A stretch of DNA of 64,000 nt from Erpobdella octoculata (lineage: Eukaryota; Annelida; Clitellata; Hirudinida; Erpobdellidae). The notes below the pieces were generated by a model, which was not told the DNA's origin, did not search any database, and saw nothing but the letters and a program-made list of their open reading frames with translations. The position numbers and the translations under genes were made by a program. Positions 1 to 56,833 of the stretch are shown in pieces (the first letter of the stretch is position 1; every line of letters begins with the position of its first letter). The DNA is taken from positions 19,612,048 through 19,676,047 of the forward strand of contig OZ022238.1 in NCBI GenBank assembly GCA_963978895.1, read 5' to 3'.

Positions 1-2817
1 GTAAGACTTTAATTTAAAAATGACCTGAAAAGTGTCGTCGTTAGGGCTTTTTGTAAAATTAACTGTGCATGGCTGATCATCTACTTTTCCTTTGACGACA
101 ATATTGGAAGTTGTGGTAAGGTTAACTGGTACTGTGCAGTCAGTGTACTGGTTAGTGTCTGGACATCTAAAAGGCACAGTGGCTATGTACGTTATTGCCA
201 GTGGGTCTTTGTCGCTCTCCGACACGCAGGCATCGCATGGGGAGGATTGTGCCAATGTGTCCCTGATACTTCTTCGCAACGTTGTCTGGGTATAATAAGT
301 ATTATTAATTAATTTTATTTGATTGAATGAAAAAAAATGAAGTTATGTAATAAAATTATATAAACAAGAAACTGGTGCTCTCAATCCTGCAGTCAAAAAA
401 TTTCAAATCTTTTATAACTAAAATATATTTTTAGTTCCTAACTTCTTACCTCGATTCCTATATTGATATAATTAGCACTTGGGGCTTGCAGTGAGCCTCC
501 GTCATCTGCACTCTTTGCCTGGCATCTTATCTGTTAAAACAACAGATTATGAATAATTATTTATTGTTTTGTATTTAATAAATAAATAATTGAACCAATT
601 TGTTCAGTTTTATTGCACTCAATCAAAACGATAATGATAAAATAAAAAAACAACAAAAATTGAAGTAATTAATAACTTGAATTTAAACTGAGAAAAACGT
701 AATAATTTAGCTCTCTTAAAATAATGCTGCAATACCCAACGAACTATTTTTTTACATAATATGAGACTGAATCTGGACAAAATTAAATTATTTTCTCCGT
801 GTTATTTATTAGCCCAAAACATCACAACTTGCCTGTTTATTCATTTTATTGACCAAGTACTTTTCAGGCAAAGCCACCCGGTCATTACTGCTTGTAACGT
901 TAAAACGGGGCACATTCGTATCTTCTTGGAAGTCAAAGAGAAAGGTAACTTCGAATGGTCTGATCTTGGTTGAAACCGTGTCGAAAAGATTGCAGTAGTA
1001 AGCAAAAAAGCTTGAGTTAACGAGAACGGGACCTTCGACGTTTGTTCTGACTGCATTAATGATATTAATGTTTTGACAAGTTAGTCATTATTTCTTTGTT
1101 GAAAAAGTAATATAAAGTGGTTTTCATGCATTTTGACCTGTGTTTATGTTATTTAAGTTAGATAATTAGGCTGCATAGAATAATTTAGGAATGTTTTCTG
1201 AGAAAAAAGTTAAAAAAATAAAAAAAAACAGTTATATAACAGTTAACAGCTTTTAAATTTTCAAGTTTTTGTTTAGCTCAATAAAATAACAAAACAGTAG
1301 TTTATTCAAAACTTTAAATCAGTCTTTTTCTATATAAAAATGGCTACTTAGATACATATTTGCATACAACTTTTTAAAACTTGCTTTGTGGTTTTAAATT
1401 TAAAATAGACTATATCTAGATATATTATATAAAATATTACTAACTTTTTTCTTTATTTTTTCATTTATCAAATTTATTTCAGAATAAAAAACTATACATT
1501 CTTTAGTAGGCATATGCCTTACTTGCTTATTTCATTCGGTATTTTGTGGGTGTGCTTGCTCGCGTGCGAACATGTACCCCAGGTTGTGAGCGTGAGCTCG
1601 TTTTTTTAGTGTACTAATTACTTGCGAGCTAGCTTCTATCACGTGCAGACTTATATCACCTGTTAATTGCGTGTCCTCGCATGCACACTTATAGCGCCAT
1701 GTTGTGTGAGTGCTTGCTTGCAGATTTTTTTTATAGAATTCCATAAAAATATCTGCGTCTTAATTATATAAATTAGCTATAGTTATACCATTAGATGAAA
1801 AGCCTTCAAAAACACAATTTATTATAGGACTCTAATGTTTATGGTATAATTTAAATTGATTGTTTCTAACACTACTTTGTATAAATTAGCAGTCGCAGAA
1901 GTATTTGTTACACAGTTATTTTACTGGATAATTATACCAATGACAACATGTATTAAAATTAATAAATAAAAACCTTTTTTGTTATAGTAGCATTGTATAA
2001 CTAAAAAAAAATGTTTTCCGTGACGCTGTTTAATTTATATTAAAACATTATAATAAATATCTTAAATTACTTTAATATTATTTAATAATTAAATTCAGCT
2101 GGATTGGGTTGGGTTAGGTTAGGTGGAGAACTTTCAACATCCGGTGGGCTGTGTTGGTTGAAGTAAATTTTGATAAGAATATTATAACACAAAATTTATT
2201 AAAAGCCAAATAATTAATGCTGACGGGCTCTTAGGCTGAGATGACTTAGCGCTGTAAAAGACAATGAGGGTCTGAGCTTGACTTTTCTTTTGTGGGCCAG
2301 ATTATAATTCCAGATGAGGTTGAAAAACATTGCTCATAAGATGAGGTGCAAGCATTTTCAGCCAATCTTTATGTATTGTACAATTTAACCATAACTCAAA
2401 TAAGTCAACAGATATGCTTTTAGAGTTTTGGTTATTATTATTATTGGAATTAGTTGGGCATGGTCTCTGAAAATAGACCCACAGACACCTCTGACACAAA
2501 AATAAGCTAAACAAAAATATACAAGTTCTAGTTAACAAAAGTTTTTTTTTAATAAATTTAAATGTTATAAACATGGCATTAACTCTGTGAGACTAAAAAA
2601 TAAAAATATAAAACAAGGAATCTACATAAGCTACAAATAATACGGATTTAAAAACAGTTTTAAACTAAAGTTGTTTTATTTTTTTTTATAAAGTAGAACT
2701 ATTCAAATAATATTTAAATCTATTTAATAAAACCAAATTCTTACATGTCTGAGCCAAAGATCCTTGAATCATGGTGAGAATCAGAAATGCCAAGAAGGAT
2801 GTGAGTCTCATAATCAT
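1..2817 (-). CDS. Secreted cysteine-containing glycoprotein, 5' part of gene (4 coding exons, runs off left edge)
   Basis: The coding exons, in minus order, are 2817-2745, 1050-833, 530-450 and 285-1 (open at the window edge). They join in phases 1, 0 and 0 to give 219 residues. An in-frame TAA directly precedes the ATG. Exon 1 encodes a classic signal peptide (MIMRLTSFLAFLILTMIQG, then SLAQT). Later exons encode an ectodomain with sequons VNSS, FNVT, VNLT and VNFT, and scattered cysteines (AYYCNLF, IRCQAK, SPCDAC, VPFRCP, YTDCTV, DQPCTV). The order of a G-I motif, a TVPF-x-C motif and a C-T/S-V motif recalls, from memory, the N-terminal region of VWDE-like secreted proteins (von Willebrand D and EGF domains). 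No VWD or EGF domain is in view, so that family guess is weak. The signal peptide and the splice-phase consistency make a real gene very likely. Its C-terminal part lies left of the window. Confidence 0.75.
531..832 (-). other. GC-AG intron in the secreted-protein gene
   Basis: Read on the minus strand, exon 2 ends ...AATAAACAG and continues GCAAGT, the exact consensus for the minor GC donor class. The acceptor is GTTTTAACAG before ATAAGATGCC. This is the phase-0 join I could find with a good donor. GT alternatives at this end of the exon (for example GTCAAT 15 nt earlier, also phase 0) match the consensus poorly. Reading on past the donor meets a stop after a few codons. Confidence 0.6.
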
Positions 2818-2849
2818 TTAAGTTTTTCCCGAATTGAAAACAATTAATG

Positions 2850-2855
2850 TTTATA
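2850..2855 (-). promoter_or_regulatory. Possible TATA box of the secreted-protein gene
   Basis: The minus strand reads GATATAAAC about 33 nt upstream of the ATG at 2817. TATAAA strings are common by chance in such AT-rich DNA, and this spacing would leave a very short 5' UTR. Confidence 0.15.
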
Positions 2856-3680
2856 TCTTCTTTCTAATTTTCTATGTCTGACATAAGAAAACTTAAAATT
2901 ATTCAAATACGTTCGTTTTTAAGAAACACAATTAAAATAAATTTATTGTATTAAACTCAAATTATTGAAAATTCTATCGATGATAAGAAGTTCTTGAGAA
3001 ATCTAAGAAAACAAACCGTAAAGGAGTACAATTCAAAATTTACACCAACAGGTTTTTTTAGTTATAAGCATAGGGCGGATTTGCAAGCGCATGTGGTCCT
3101 TATTGTGAACATTCGCCCTTCATTCTTTGATTAAGGAAGTGTTACATTATATTGCCGGATTGAAAAAATCACTGGAGAGAAAGATATGACAGGGAAGATT
3201 GTTGAGAATGTTGCTAAAAGAAGAAATCAGTTAAAAAGTGACACGAATATTTTTATTGCTGTAATTTTTTATTTTTATTTGGATAATATACAGAAATATT
3301 TTGAATAGCATATATAATACAACTGTTAAAGCAAACTTTAAAAAAACCATTTCAAGAAGCAATGATTTTATTTATTTAGTGTAGGACCTGTAAAATCATG
3401 TAGACATTCAACCAATAACAACTTATTTAGTATAAGATCATGAATGATCATGTTTAAATTCAACCAATCAAAATTTACATTAAAGATTCAACCTTTATAA
3501 TTTACGATTTTGTTTAAATACAAATTTAGTGTTTAAAAACCTTTGATATGCATAATTAAATTTGTTATGGAGACTTCAATTCACTAAATTGTATAAATCT
3601 TAAATAAATTAATTTTTAAATTCGTATTTTTGCTTTCAACAATAATTCCAAATTAATTTCGATTGCGAGTCTTTAATCAC
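2856..3680. other. Intergenic AT-rich DNA
   Basis: No ORF, RNA or recognisable repeat was seen. It lies upstream of the secreted-protein gene and holds only short homopolymer runs. Confidence 0.5.
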
Positions 3681-3765
3681 AGCTAGTGGTATAGCTGTAA
3701 GGCGTTCGTCTGTTGACTTATAAGTCGGCGCAGTTGGCGGTTCGAATCCACGCGGTATCAAAAAC
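3680..3765 (+). repeat. tRNA-like sequence, degenerate (SINE head or tRNA pseudogene)
   Basis: A box A-like stretch (TAGTGGTATAGCTGTAAGG, 3684-3702) is followed about 40 nt later by a perfect box B (GGTTCGAATCC, 3739-3749). The middle can form an anticodon-like stem around TTATAA, but the loop length is wrong. The T-stem has a mismatch and no acceptor stem pairs, so this is not a functional tRNA. A tRNA-derived SINE head is the simplest reading. Confidence 0.45.
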
Positions 3766-4390
3766 AAGAACTTCTCATGACGTTTCTATTGAATGATCGG
3801 GAACGCCTCATCACATGCTGTTGTCAAACTTTTATTACCTATATCTTTTAATAGCTGAACAGCGGGTAAGTCCTCGGTCTCTCAGGGTAAAACATTCTAA
3901 AAAAGAGACAATCATAAACGACACGTCAAAATAAAACTGTCACAGTAGCGCCATATACAAGATCACACTACTTCATGTAAAATGAAAAAAACTATCTGCG
4001 AATAACCGTGAGCAAAAAGCTCAACGCATAGTTTAAATAAAATTATTGTTTCAACAATAATTTTGGAAACGAAATAATGTATTGTCATTAAAATTGACCT
4101 GCATTTGAAAAAATCATTTTGTAAAACCTTTAGAAACGCCCTTAAATATTTCATAGTAAAATTGTGTTGAATGCGTTCTGGCACACATTAAAAGCAAGAG
4201 TAATTTACAATTTGGTGCACAAATTAATTTTTTTACCATGTAATCATGTATAACCTCATATGAAATCGTTTCGACGCACCAAAACGTTTTATTCAAAGTT
4301 CACTCAACAACAGCCTGGTTAGGGAACCACTAACATACTGCTTAGCCAATTACACTAAAACGAATTCAGCAACTACTACTTGTTTGAAAA
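3766..4390. other. Intergenic DNA without recognised features
   Basis: Possibly the body of the preceding tRNA-headed SINE. No coding signal was seen on either strand. Confidence 0.35.
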
Positions 4391-4810
4391 GTATTTTCGA
4401 TAATAATAAGTATATAAAATATAAAAAATGACCACATTTTTCTAGATGCACGACATGAGAAGTATGTGAAAATGGAAAATGTAATAAATCATTCGAATCA
4501 ATATGGAAAAAACAAATTTTTATTATAAATTTGTATATTAAAAAATAAAACTATGGCTTTTTTCAAATAAATTAAAATTGATGGATAAGTTCTTTACAGA
4601 AATTAAGTTATTTATTTTTTTAAATTTTAATACGTTTTTATTCAAATTTGGCTTAATCGATTTAAAAATTTAATAGAATGTATAGTCGTTAACGACAATT
4701 AAATACAGTTTTATTGAATAACAGAATATTTTGTCGAAGGGTCCCAACATATGGCTCAAGCAAGGAAACACGTTTAAGTTAACATAAAGAATTTAAAATG
4801 TTAATAAGTA
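4390..4810 (+). repeat. Interspersed repeat family A, copy 1
   Basis: This is an approximately 420-bp AT-rich unit. It begins with a GATAATAATAAGTATATAAAAT-like segment and contains CGAATCAATATGGAAAAAAC. It ends GGGTCCCAACATATGGCTCAAGCAAG followed by a GTTAACATAAAGAATTTA-like tail. Divergent copies with the same order of landmarks occur near 7865, 9715, 37360 and 37806. It is noncoding with no clear TIRs, so its class is undetermined. Confidence 0.6.
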
Positions 4811-5020
4811 GTATCAGACATTGCAGTTGGATAGAAGCCATTAAGTTAAAGTTTGGCCGTATGCTCTTTTTCTAAATTTCTGGAATAAATGGTATGTTTG
4901 AAAACAATTTGATTGCTATTTTTGAGGCGCAAACCACTTCATTTAAGGCCTTTTGACTGCAAAAACAAAGATCAAATTCATACCGCAAAACTGTTTTTTT
5001 TTAAATATGGTAGTTGAAAT

Positions 5021-5279
5021 CAGAGGTGGACATGGGCTGGGTTGACCTATGGATTGGGTCGGGATGGGTTGGGTTGGATCGGGTTCAATTTTTTGACACA
5101 TGCGTGGGCTGGGTTGAAAAAAAACTGAACATTTTCTTTGATTACCAAAACAAATTTAACTGTGGGCTGAGTTGGGTCAAACAATTTAACGTTTCAGGCG
5201 GGTCGGGTTGGGTTGGGCTGAGAAAATAGTGGATTGGGTTAGGTTGTGTCGCTAAAAAATGAACCTATGTCCACCTCTG
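5021..5279. mobile_element. hAT-type MITE, 259 bp
   Basis: The left end is CAGAGGTGGACATGGG and the right end CCTATGTCCACCTCTG, which are terminal inverted repeats in hAT style. Flanking 8-mers GTTGAAAT (5013-5020) and GTTGACAT (5280-5287) match at 7 of 8 positions, the size of a hAT target duplication. The interior is G/T-rich with repeated GGGTTGGGT motifs and no transposase. Similar text at 5371-5430 (GAGGTGGTCATGGGTTGG) may be a decayed relative. Confidence 0.85.
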
Positions 5280-5289
5280 GTTGACATCG

Positions 5290-6720
5290 CAAAGTTAAAA
5301 ATGTATGCTTCGTTTTTGCACAAACAAGTTTTTCTGCTGTGACTAAGGGGGTTTACGTCGTACCACACTGAGGTGGTCATGGGTTGGTCCAATTGTTTTG
5401 AAACATGCAGGAGTTGGGTAGAACAATGTTTTCAATTTTTTAAAATACAATTATAACTGTGATTTTATATTTGGTGTGTTTATGCTGACTAAAAACAAAT
5501 AAACCTTTTTACAATTTCCTCCTGAACTTTTTTTCGGCACTACATTTGATTGAGTCTCAAAATTGAGGATGTCGGCGATAAAAGCTTCGTCAACTTCAAA
5601 CACAGTAAATCAAATCTAGAGTTAGAAAAAAACGCTATCCAAAAACATTCACTGATCTAACATATTTTTTTAATTCAATTAATTTTCGATATTTACCACA
5701 GCATTCAACAAATGGCAGTGAAAAATTGAAATTTTGTCATTCTTGCGGAATCCTTAAGCTCCATATTACAATAGATTTTTCCTGGTCCTAATGAATAAAG
5801 ATCTAAAATTGTCACTTTTAAAGAAAAAATGTTTTAAAAATCAAAAAATATTCACAATAGCAAAACAACTGGAGTTTTTGTCAAAGAATTTTGTTAAATA
5901 AATAATATTGTTTTGTCACTGCAGTAGCAATTATTGAGTTTTACACTTAAATAGCAATATTTTAAAAGTAATTTAAGCTTATGCAAGTTTAATGGAAATA
6001 ACTATAAGTAGATAAAATTTTCACAATGCATTAATGAGCGTAACACTCACTAGTTGAAACTATTTTTTATAACTATCAAAAAACTAGTGGTTCGTCAAAT
6101 TTTGTTTAGGTTTTTTTAATAAGTAAGTATATTGAAATTTATTAAAATGTCATTCCTTCCTTTTTCATTTTTAGCCTAAGCGCTGTATTGTGGTAAACAA
6201 GTTTGGGGTAAATAATGTATCCCGCTGCAAATGCTATATTATGGTGCGGCATTTATAATGTCAAATCAGGTCCGTACATTTTGTTAATAACATTCTAACA
6301 CTTTTGTGAAATACCCTACAATTTACTTAGTAAAAATTAGAGTGGCTACAATTTATTTTAATAGTTGTTTATAATGGTTTTGTTTTTTGTTATTTTATTA
6401 TAAAATATTAAAAACAAATTCTTCCAAATTAGTTTTAAAACATGTTCATAAAATGTACTTGTTTTCAACCAAGTAAACCATCTGTGGTAAAATTATCCAA
6501 GCAATAAGTATTGATGGAAGCCAATACAGTTTCATTTTGATTTAAGATATTTTTAAACATTTTAAACCAGTTTTGAATAAATGTGATGTCATGTTGAACC
6601 ATTTTGTAATTATTGAATTTCAATCGAATGAAATTAAAACTGAAAAACCGACAAATGTTTTTAAAAAAATTTTCTAACTATAAAATGTTAAAAAATGTCG
6701 CTGAAATTTAAAATGTTAAT
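5290..6720. other. 3' flank of the GPCR gene, no recognised gene
   Basis: This AT-rich DNA lies just downstream of the GPCR stop codon on the minus strand. Candidate poly(A) signals (AATAAA on the minus strand) occur at 6394-6399 and 6352-6357. Neither can be confirmed from sequence alone. Confidence 0.4.
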
Positions 6721-6724
6721 TTGT

Positions 6725-51796
<45,072 letters not shown>

Positions 51797-51869
51797 TTTT
51801 AATTTGTACAGTCTGATGGCGTGTTCGTATTTTGCTGGCTGAAGTTAGCACTTTCAAGTTCACAGTTTT

Positions 51870-52208
51870 CTGAAAAATCAAAAACATTTTTTTCTGCAAA
51901 AGTCAGACTACATTAGAGTTATTATTTAGTAAGAAAAGTAATTGTTATTATTTTTAATTTAAATTTAATGTTAAAAAAAAATATTTACAAAAGTAGAAAA
52001 TACATGGCGCTAATAAGGATTGAAAGGAAAGATATATAGATTTCTGTCAGAACAGCACCAAGCTATTCATGTAGGTTTGCGACTATAACCATTGCTCATA
52101 GATTGCAGAAAAGAAAACACGAAGTCTCATTACTTTGAAATGAATCCACGAATATTTGCTTGTCAACTGTATTCACTTACTGTAATTAATCTACTATTAT
52201 ATAAAATA
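51870..52208. other. Upstream region of the GPCR gene
   Basis: No clear TATA or other promoter element. A TTTTTCAG acceptor-like site at about 51870 (minus) suggests that transcription starts further right. Confidence 0.3.
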
Positions 52209-52212
52209 CACT

Positions 52213-53115
52213 TGTAACCTGAGTTGGGGAGTAACGCGTTACTGTAACTTATTTACAATTTTCGGTAACTAGTAACGTAACGCGTTACTTTTGGAGTAAG
52301 TAACGAATTAAAGTAACTTAGTTACTTTTTTTGAGTAACTGTAACGTTTTTTCTGTTACCTTTTTTTTTAATTATATTTTTATATTTTTCACCGGTTCAA
52401 GTTAAATTTTAGCAACCCATGTTCTTTGCTATTTCGGTCTCGTTTATCCTTTTTTACACACTTTTACTTAAATTGACTTTTCTGTCTGTCTATCTATCGG
52501 TCTATCTGTCTGTCGTCAAATTTTGCAATCGATTTTAAACTAACTTCCCGATGAGCTAGAGACTTCAAAATTTAAACATATCTCCGAACTAATTAATAAT
52601 GCATTGTATCAAATTTTCGGATTGATGGGACAAAATTTAATGAAATAATTATTTGTGATATTTTCGTCGAACTATTTATTGTTTATGCTAATATGCTCGT
52701 TGCTTATGTAACAGAATGTGGCCTACACAATCGATTATATAAAAGTGTGTTTTTAAAAAATTTTGTTTTTTGATTCACTTGATTTTATCAAACGCTTGCG
52801 ACATCTAGCTACTGAAAAAAAGGCTGAAAAAGTCAATAATGAAGTTTATTTAAAAGATAATTGTTATTTGAGTGAATTTTTTAAACTCGAATCTGAAATT
52901 GAGAAAATTGTTGTGATCAAATGCAAACTATGTTTGTCGAAGAATTAGCAGTATACAACACGGCAAAACAATCTGAAGAAGCATATCGAAAGAGTTCATC
53001 CTTCATCTTTTCCTTATGGGCTAAGTCCTTAATGGATCTAGAACAAGGAAACAATTTGATGGCCCCGAAATAATATGTAACAAAAACAATAACAATCAAC
53101 ACATGCAAAAAACAA
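52213..53115 (+). mobile_element. hAT transposon 5' part with BED-type zinc finger
   Basis: GTTGGGGAGTAACGCGTTAC and further AGTAACGTAACGCGTTACTT blocks are typical hAT subterminal repeats. The coding part (52763-53010, one frame change at 52947) reads EKIVVIKCKLCLSKN then TTRQNNLKKHIERVHPSSF. This is a BED finger with C-x2-C and H-x4-H. The rest of the transposase is absent; a CR1-like 3' end follows. Confidence 0.8.
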
Positions 53116-53117
53116 GT

Positions 53118-53330
53118 TACATTTATTTATTTTAAAAGATGTGTCTTCAGTTTTTTGTAGAAGACCAAGAGGTTGGAGTTGAGGTTGTGGAGATCAGCAG
53201 GGAGGGAGTTACAAGCCATCGGGACAGACACATTGATAGCTCGCTGACCAATCGTTCGTGTTTGTGTTCTAGGTAGATGTAGAGTGCCCGACAGCGGCGC
53301 TGACTGGAATAATGGTTTAAGCAACCTTAC
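53118..53330 (-). pseudogene. CR1-like retroelement 3' end
   Basis: The minus frame TRTIGQRAINVSVPMACNSL then PADLHNLNSNLLVFYKKLKT is the canonical C-terminus of CR1/Jockey RTs (normally VAWNSLP...FK-LKT-LF; here W is C). The 3' boundary at about 53118 abuts the hAT fragment. Confidence 0.9.
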
Positions 53331-53785
53331 CAGATTGATAGCTACTTTTCAATAGAAAAAACAATTCTAAAAATGTTTACACTTTTTTTTAATACGCTGA
53401 TATTCGGGAGGGTGTAGTCACAGTTACTTTTTCAAAAACTCAAAAAATGTTGTAGCTATTTTATTTCAAAAAATAATTTTTTTTTGAAAATCCTTGGGGG
53501 GCAATTTTCCTGCCCCTGCAAATGACGCCTCTGTGTAAAACTTGCTAGAAAAAGTATTATATATAAACTTAATTTTTATGTAAAGTTGATCAAAAACAAT
53601 AAAAAATAGTATTTTGCTGCTATATGCAACTTTTATAAACATCTTCAAACTTAATTTACTTTGAAATCCAAATTTTTCCTACTGGGAAACGTTCCGGAAC
53701 ATTTCAGGAAAATATCAGAAAAAATTTCAGAAAGTTTCCGATGAAATTTTACATCACTTGGTATGACTTGAGCTACGCTTAAGTC
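53331..53785. other. Unrecognised DNA between two CR1-like RT parts
   Basis: Probably an insertion or degenerated sequence within the same retroelement copy. No motif was seen. Confidence 0.35.
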
Positions 53786-54145
53786 GTTTCCGTGTATCCA
53801 AATGTTATCTCAAGACAGCGAAATAGGATTTTATGATCTACGCAGTCAAAGGCGGCAGTCAGATCAAGCATGTCAAAGAAAGTCAGCTTATCTTGGTCAT
53901 ATGCCTTCAAAACGTCTGATATCAACTTCAACAGAGCGGTATCGGTTGAGTAGTTATGTTTTTAAGCAGACTGGTGCTTGGGTAAAAGCCGTTTAAATGC
54001 AAAGGCTGAGCCATCCGTAAATTTACCGCCAGCTCGAAAACGTTTGAGATAAATGGCAAAATCGAGATCGGTCTGTTGCTACCAGGTAACGATGGATCCA
54101 GCGTTTGCCTTTTGAGAATTGGTATGACCTCTGCTAGTCAAAACA
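53786..54145 (-). pseudogene. CR1-like reverse transcriptase core fragment
   Basis: Minus frames give an SNRPISILPFISNVFELA motif 1 and a DMLDLTAAFDCVDHKILFRC block containing motif A (DLTAAFDxVDH), followed by FGYTETT. Same orientation and probably the same copy as the 3' end at 53118-53330. Confidence 0.75.
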
Positions 54146-54149
54146 GAGG

Positions 54150-54425
54150 CATTGTAGCACAGTGGTAAAAGTAGTTTGAAAAGAATTTTTTGAAAAGTTT
54201 GAAAAAAAAATTTTGAAAGTTTGAAAAACTTTTTTGAAAGTTTGAAAAGAATGTCTTAGTTATGCTGTCATCCTGCCGTCGTGGGTTCAAATCTCAGTTG
54301 CGCAAGGAATAATTCCGTTGAGCAAGGAATTCACTCACACTTCTCAGGCCAACTCAGCATTTTATATTCGTTGGAGGCTAAAGGAGTACCAGTTTAACGA
54401 CTGGAGGTAATAGAGTTCTGCACAT
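54150..54425 (+). repeat. tRNA-derived SINE with internal A/T-rich insertion
   Basis: GCATTGTAGCACAGTGGTAA (box A region) is separated by about 85 bp of TTTGAAAAGTTTGAAAA-type filler from GTCGTGGGTTCAAATCTCAG (box B). The body TAATTCCGTTGAGCAAGGAA then TTCACTCACACTTCTC matches the core of the 31.4-kb SINE. A tail with GGAGTACCAGTTTAACGACT follows. Confidence 0.7.
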
Positions 54426-55340
54426 CCCAATTTCGAATACACTGTGTGATCCAATATGCACAAGCTGTTCGCGGCGCGGCTGCTGTGGTGTATTTCACGA
54501 AGAGCGCCATAATGGTAAGAAAAAAACATCCTTGGAAAGTAACCCTAAGAAAGAGATTGGCTGAAGATATGGGTGAGGAAAGGAGCGAGTAGTAGAGCAT
54601 AATCTTTAAATCTCATTTATGCTACATGATTTTGTAGAATTTTTTACCTCAAGCACAACTTCAGAGACGACAGCTTGGTAAACTCATTTTAACAAAAGAC
54701 GGTCAAAAGCATTGTACTCAGGACTGAGTGAATTGCTGGTCTCCGTAAAGCGGTGAACCCTATTCTGAAACACACTCTGGAAGTCATCACGATTGAAACT
54801 TTCCAAAGACGTGTCGTGGCGATGAAGCAATTTGATTGAAACCACAGAGTTCATTCACAGTTTTTTAGCTGTATAAATGTTCAAATTGAGTGGTTTTTAT
54901 TTGCAGATATGAACAATTGTGCTGGATGCAAATTACATGTTTCATATCGAATCACATCTGCATTTTAACGGCTTCTTGTTAAAACTAACGACCACATCAA
55001 CACTTTCTTTTTGTTTTACTCACTTTTTTGTCGTCATTCACAGACTTGTATTTTATGGGCTTTTAGTTTTATCTTTTATTTTCAGTGGTTGTCCTGGTAT
55101 TTAGTTACATTTATTTTCACTTTTCACACTTGGTTTCACTCTATTTGTTTCACACTTATTATTATTTTTATTTTAAAACTATTTCATTAGCTTGGTTTGT
55201 GATTTTGTGTTACAATTTATAAAAGGTTAATTAACCCACTTCCCGGAATCTATTACAGAAACATGCCACAAATGCTCGTTGCCACTGGGAATGGCTCTTA
55301 ATTCAAAAAAATTGACATTGCAAATAAATGATTTAAAATA
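54426..55340. other. No recognised gene
   Basis: A minus open stretch 54394-54600 (KYTTAAAPRTACAYWITQCI) has no recognised domain and lies against the SINE end, so it is probably repeat-derived. Confidence 0.3.
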
Positions 55341-55342
55341 TA

Positions 55343-55566
55343 AACTCAAACAATCATCATCATCATCTCCGTCATCATCAGCATCATCATCATCATCGTC
55401 GTCGTCGTCGTCATCATCATTATCATCGTCGTCGTCGTCATCATCATCATTATCATCACCACCACCATCATCATCATCATCATCACCATCATCATCATCA
55501 TTATCATCATCATCATCGTCGTCCTCGTCGTCCTCGTCGCCGTCATCGCCAACATCATTATCATCA
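55343..55566 (+). repeat. (CAT)n/(CGT)n microsatellite
   Basis: About 75 triplets, mainly TCA/ATC with TCG runs. It is complementary to the (ATG)n tract at 55825. Confidence 0.96.
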
Positions 55567-55812
55567 CCACTACCACAGCAAACTCAAACCTATTTTCACC
55601 CTTCAGAGAAAACTTTTTTTTCTTCTCAATTTCTATTCCATTAAAGTTTATTTGATTACAATGCACATGAAAAACTATTCACGTGACTCATTCTTATTCA
55701 AATGTAACCTGATCAAAATATTACTTTTTAAAAATATTTTCTGTTAATATAATTTTACATTTATTAGTTTTAAATATTTTGTTGTTTTTATTGTTATAAA
55801 AAATTAATAATG

Positions 55813-55850
55813 TTGTTGTTGTTGTTGATGATGATGATGATGATGATGAT

Positions 55851-55936
<86 letters not shown>

Positions 55937-56003
55937 GGACGACGATGATGATGATGATAATGATGATGATGATGGTGATGATGATGATGACGAGGATGAC
56001 GAA
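55813..56003 (+). repeat. (ATG)n/(ACG)n microsatellite
   Basis: GTT repeats, then ATG triplets, then about 15 units of the hexamer GATGAC, then ATG again. Confidence 0.96.
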
Positions 56004-56009
56004 GGTGGT

Positions 56010-56830
56010 GGTGCTAAAAAATAACTACGGTTGTGGGCGTGATGGTGAAGAGGTTGGCATCAGTAATTGTGTTAGCGACGAAGAGAGTAAAGAAGAAAAA
56101 AACTTTTTCTTCCGCGATAAAATAATTCTTTTAATTTTATTTTGATTTTACGATTAATTTATTCATCTTCTTTTGTGTTTCACTTATTTTAAAGAGTTTA
56201 ATTCTAATGTAAATCGTTCCGATAACTTTTCATTTCCTCACACAGCTCCATTTAGCAGGGGCTGATACCAGATCAGCAAAAGGAGGAGTTCCAAAACGGG
56301 GTGGGTAGGTAAATATTTTCATTATTGTGTCAGATTTATACGTTTTTACATAGGCGTTTGCTCAATATTTAGTCATTCACTAAATTTCTATAACAGTTTT
56401 TAACAAAATAAGATAGGTAGTTGAGTTTATTGACCTTCTTTGGAGTCAAGTTTTTTTTTTACAACGCATGATATAACATAAAAGCATGATCATATTCACT
56501 ACAAAAAAACGTATCTGTTTGAACTCACAAACTATTGCAGATGAGTAGTATTTTTAAACATAGTTATATCTAATATGATACTACTAAATAATTCATCAAA
56601 TGTTACAGCAAAATATCAGTAAACTTAAGATCTGTATTTATACACTCCGTACAATTTTAATAACAGTGTCATAAACAATTAAAACAACATAACTTTGTCT
56701 AAGACCTAACTTTACTTTAAGTGGACTGATTTCAAATCAATATAGACAAAAAATGATTTAAAATTACAAGATAAACAGACGTTATGGCAACTGTCAATTA
56801 AAGTTTAAAAAATCTGAATAACCGAGTCTC
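56010..56830. other. No recognised gene
   Basis: AT-rich DNA. A 62-bp open segment after a CCTCACACAG acceptor-like site (56245-56308) was noted without support. Confidence 0.3.
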
Positions 56831-56833
56831 CGT

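Noticed and set aside
3680..3765. Functional tRNA gene
   Set aside because: Boxes A and B are good, but the acceptor stem does not pair, the anticodon loop length is wrong and the T-stem has a mismatch.
56245..56308. Small exon reading LHLAGADTRSAKGGVPKRGG
   Set aside because: The acceptor is plausible, but the frame hits TAG exactly at the donor-like site and there is no partner exon.
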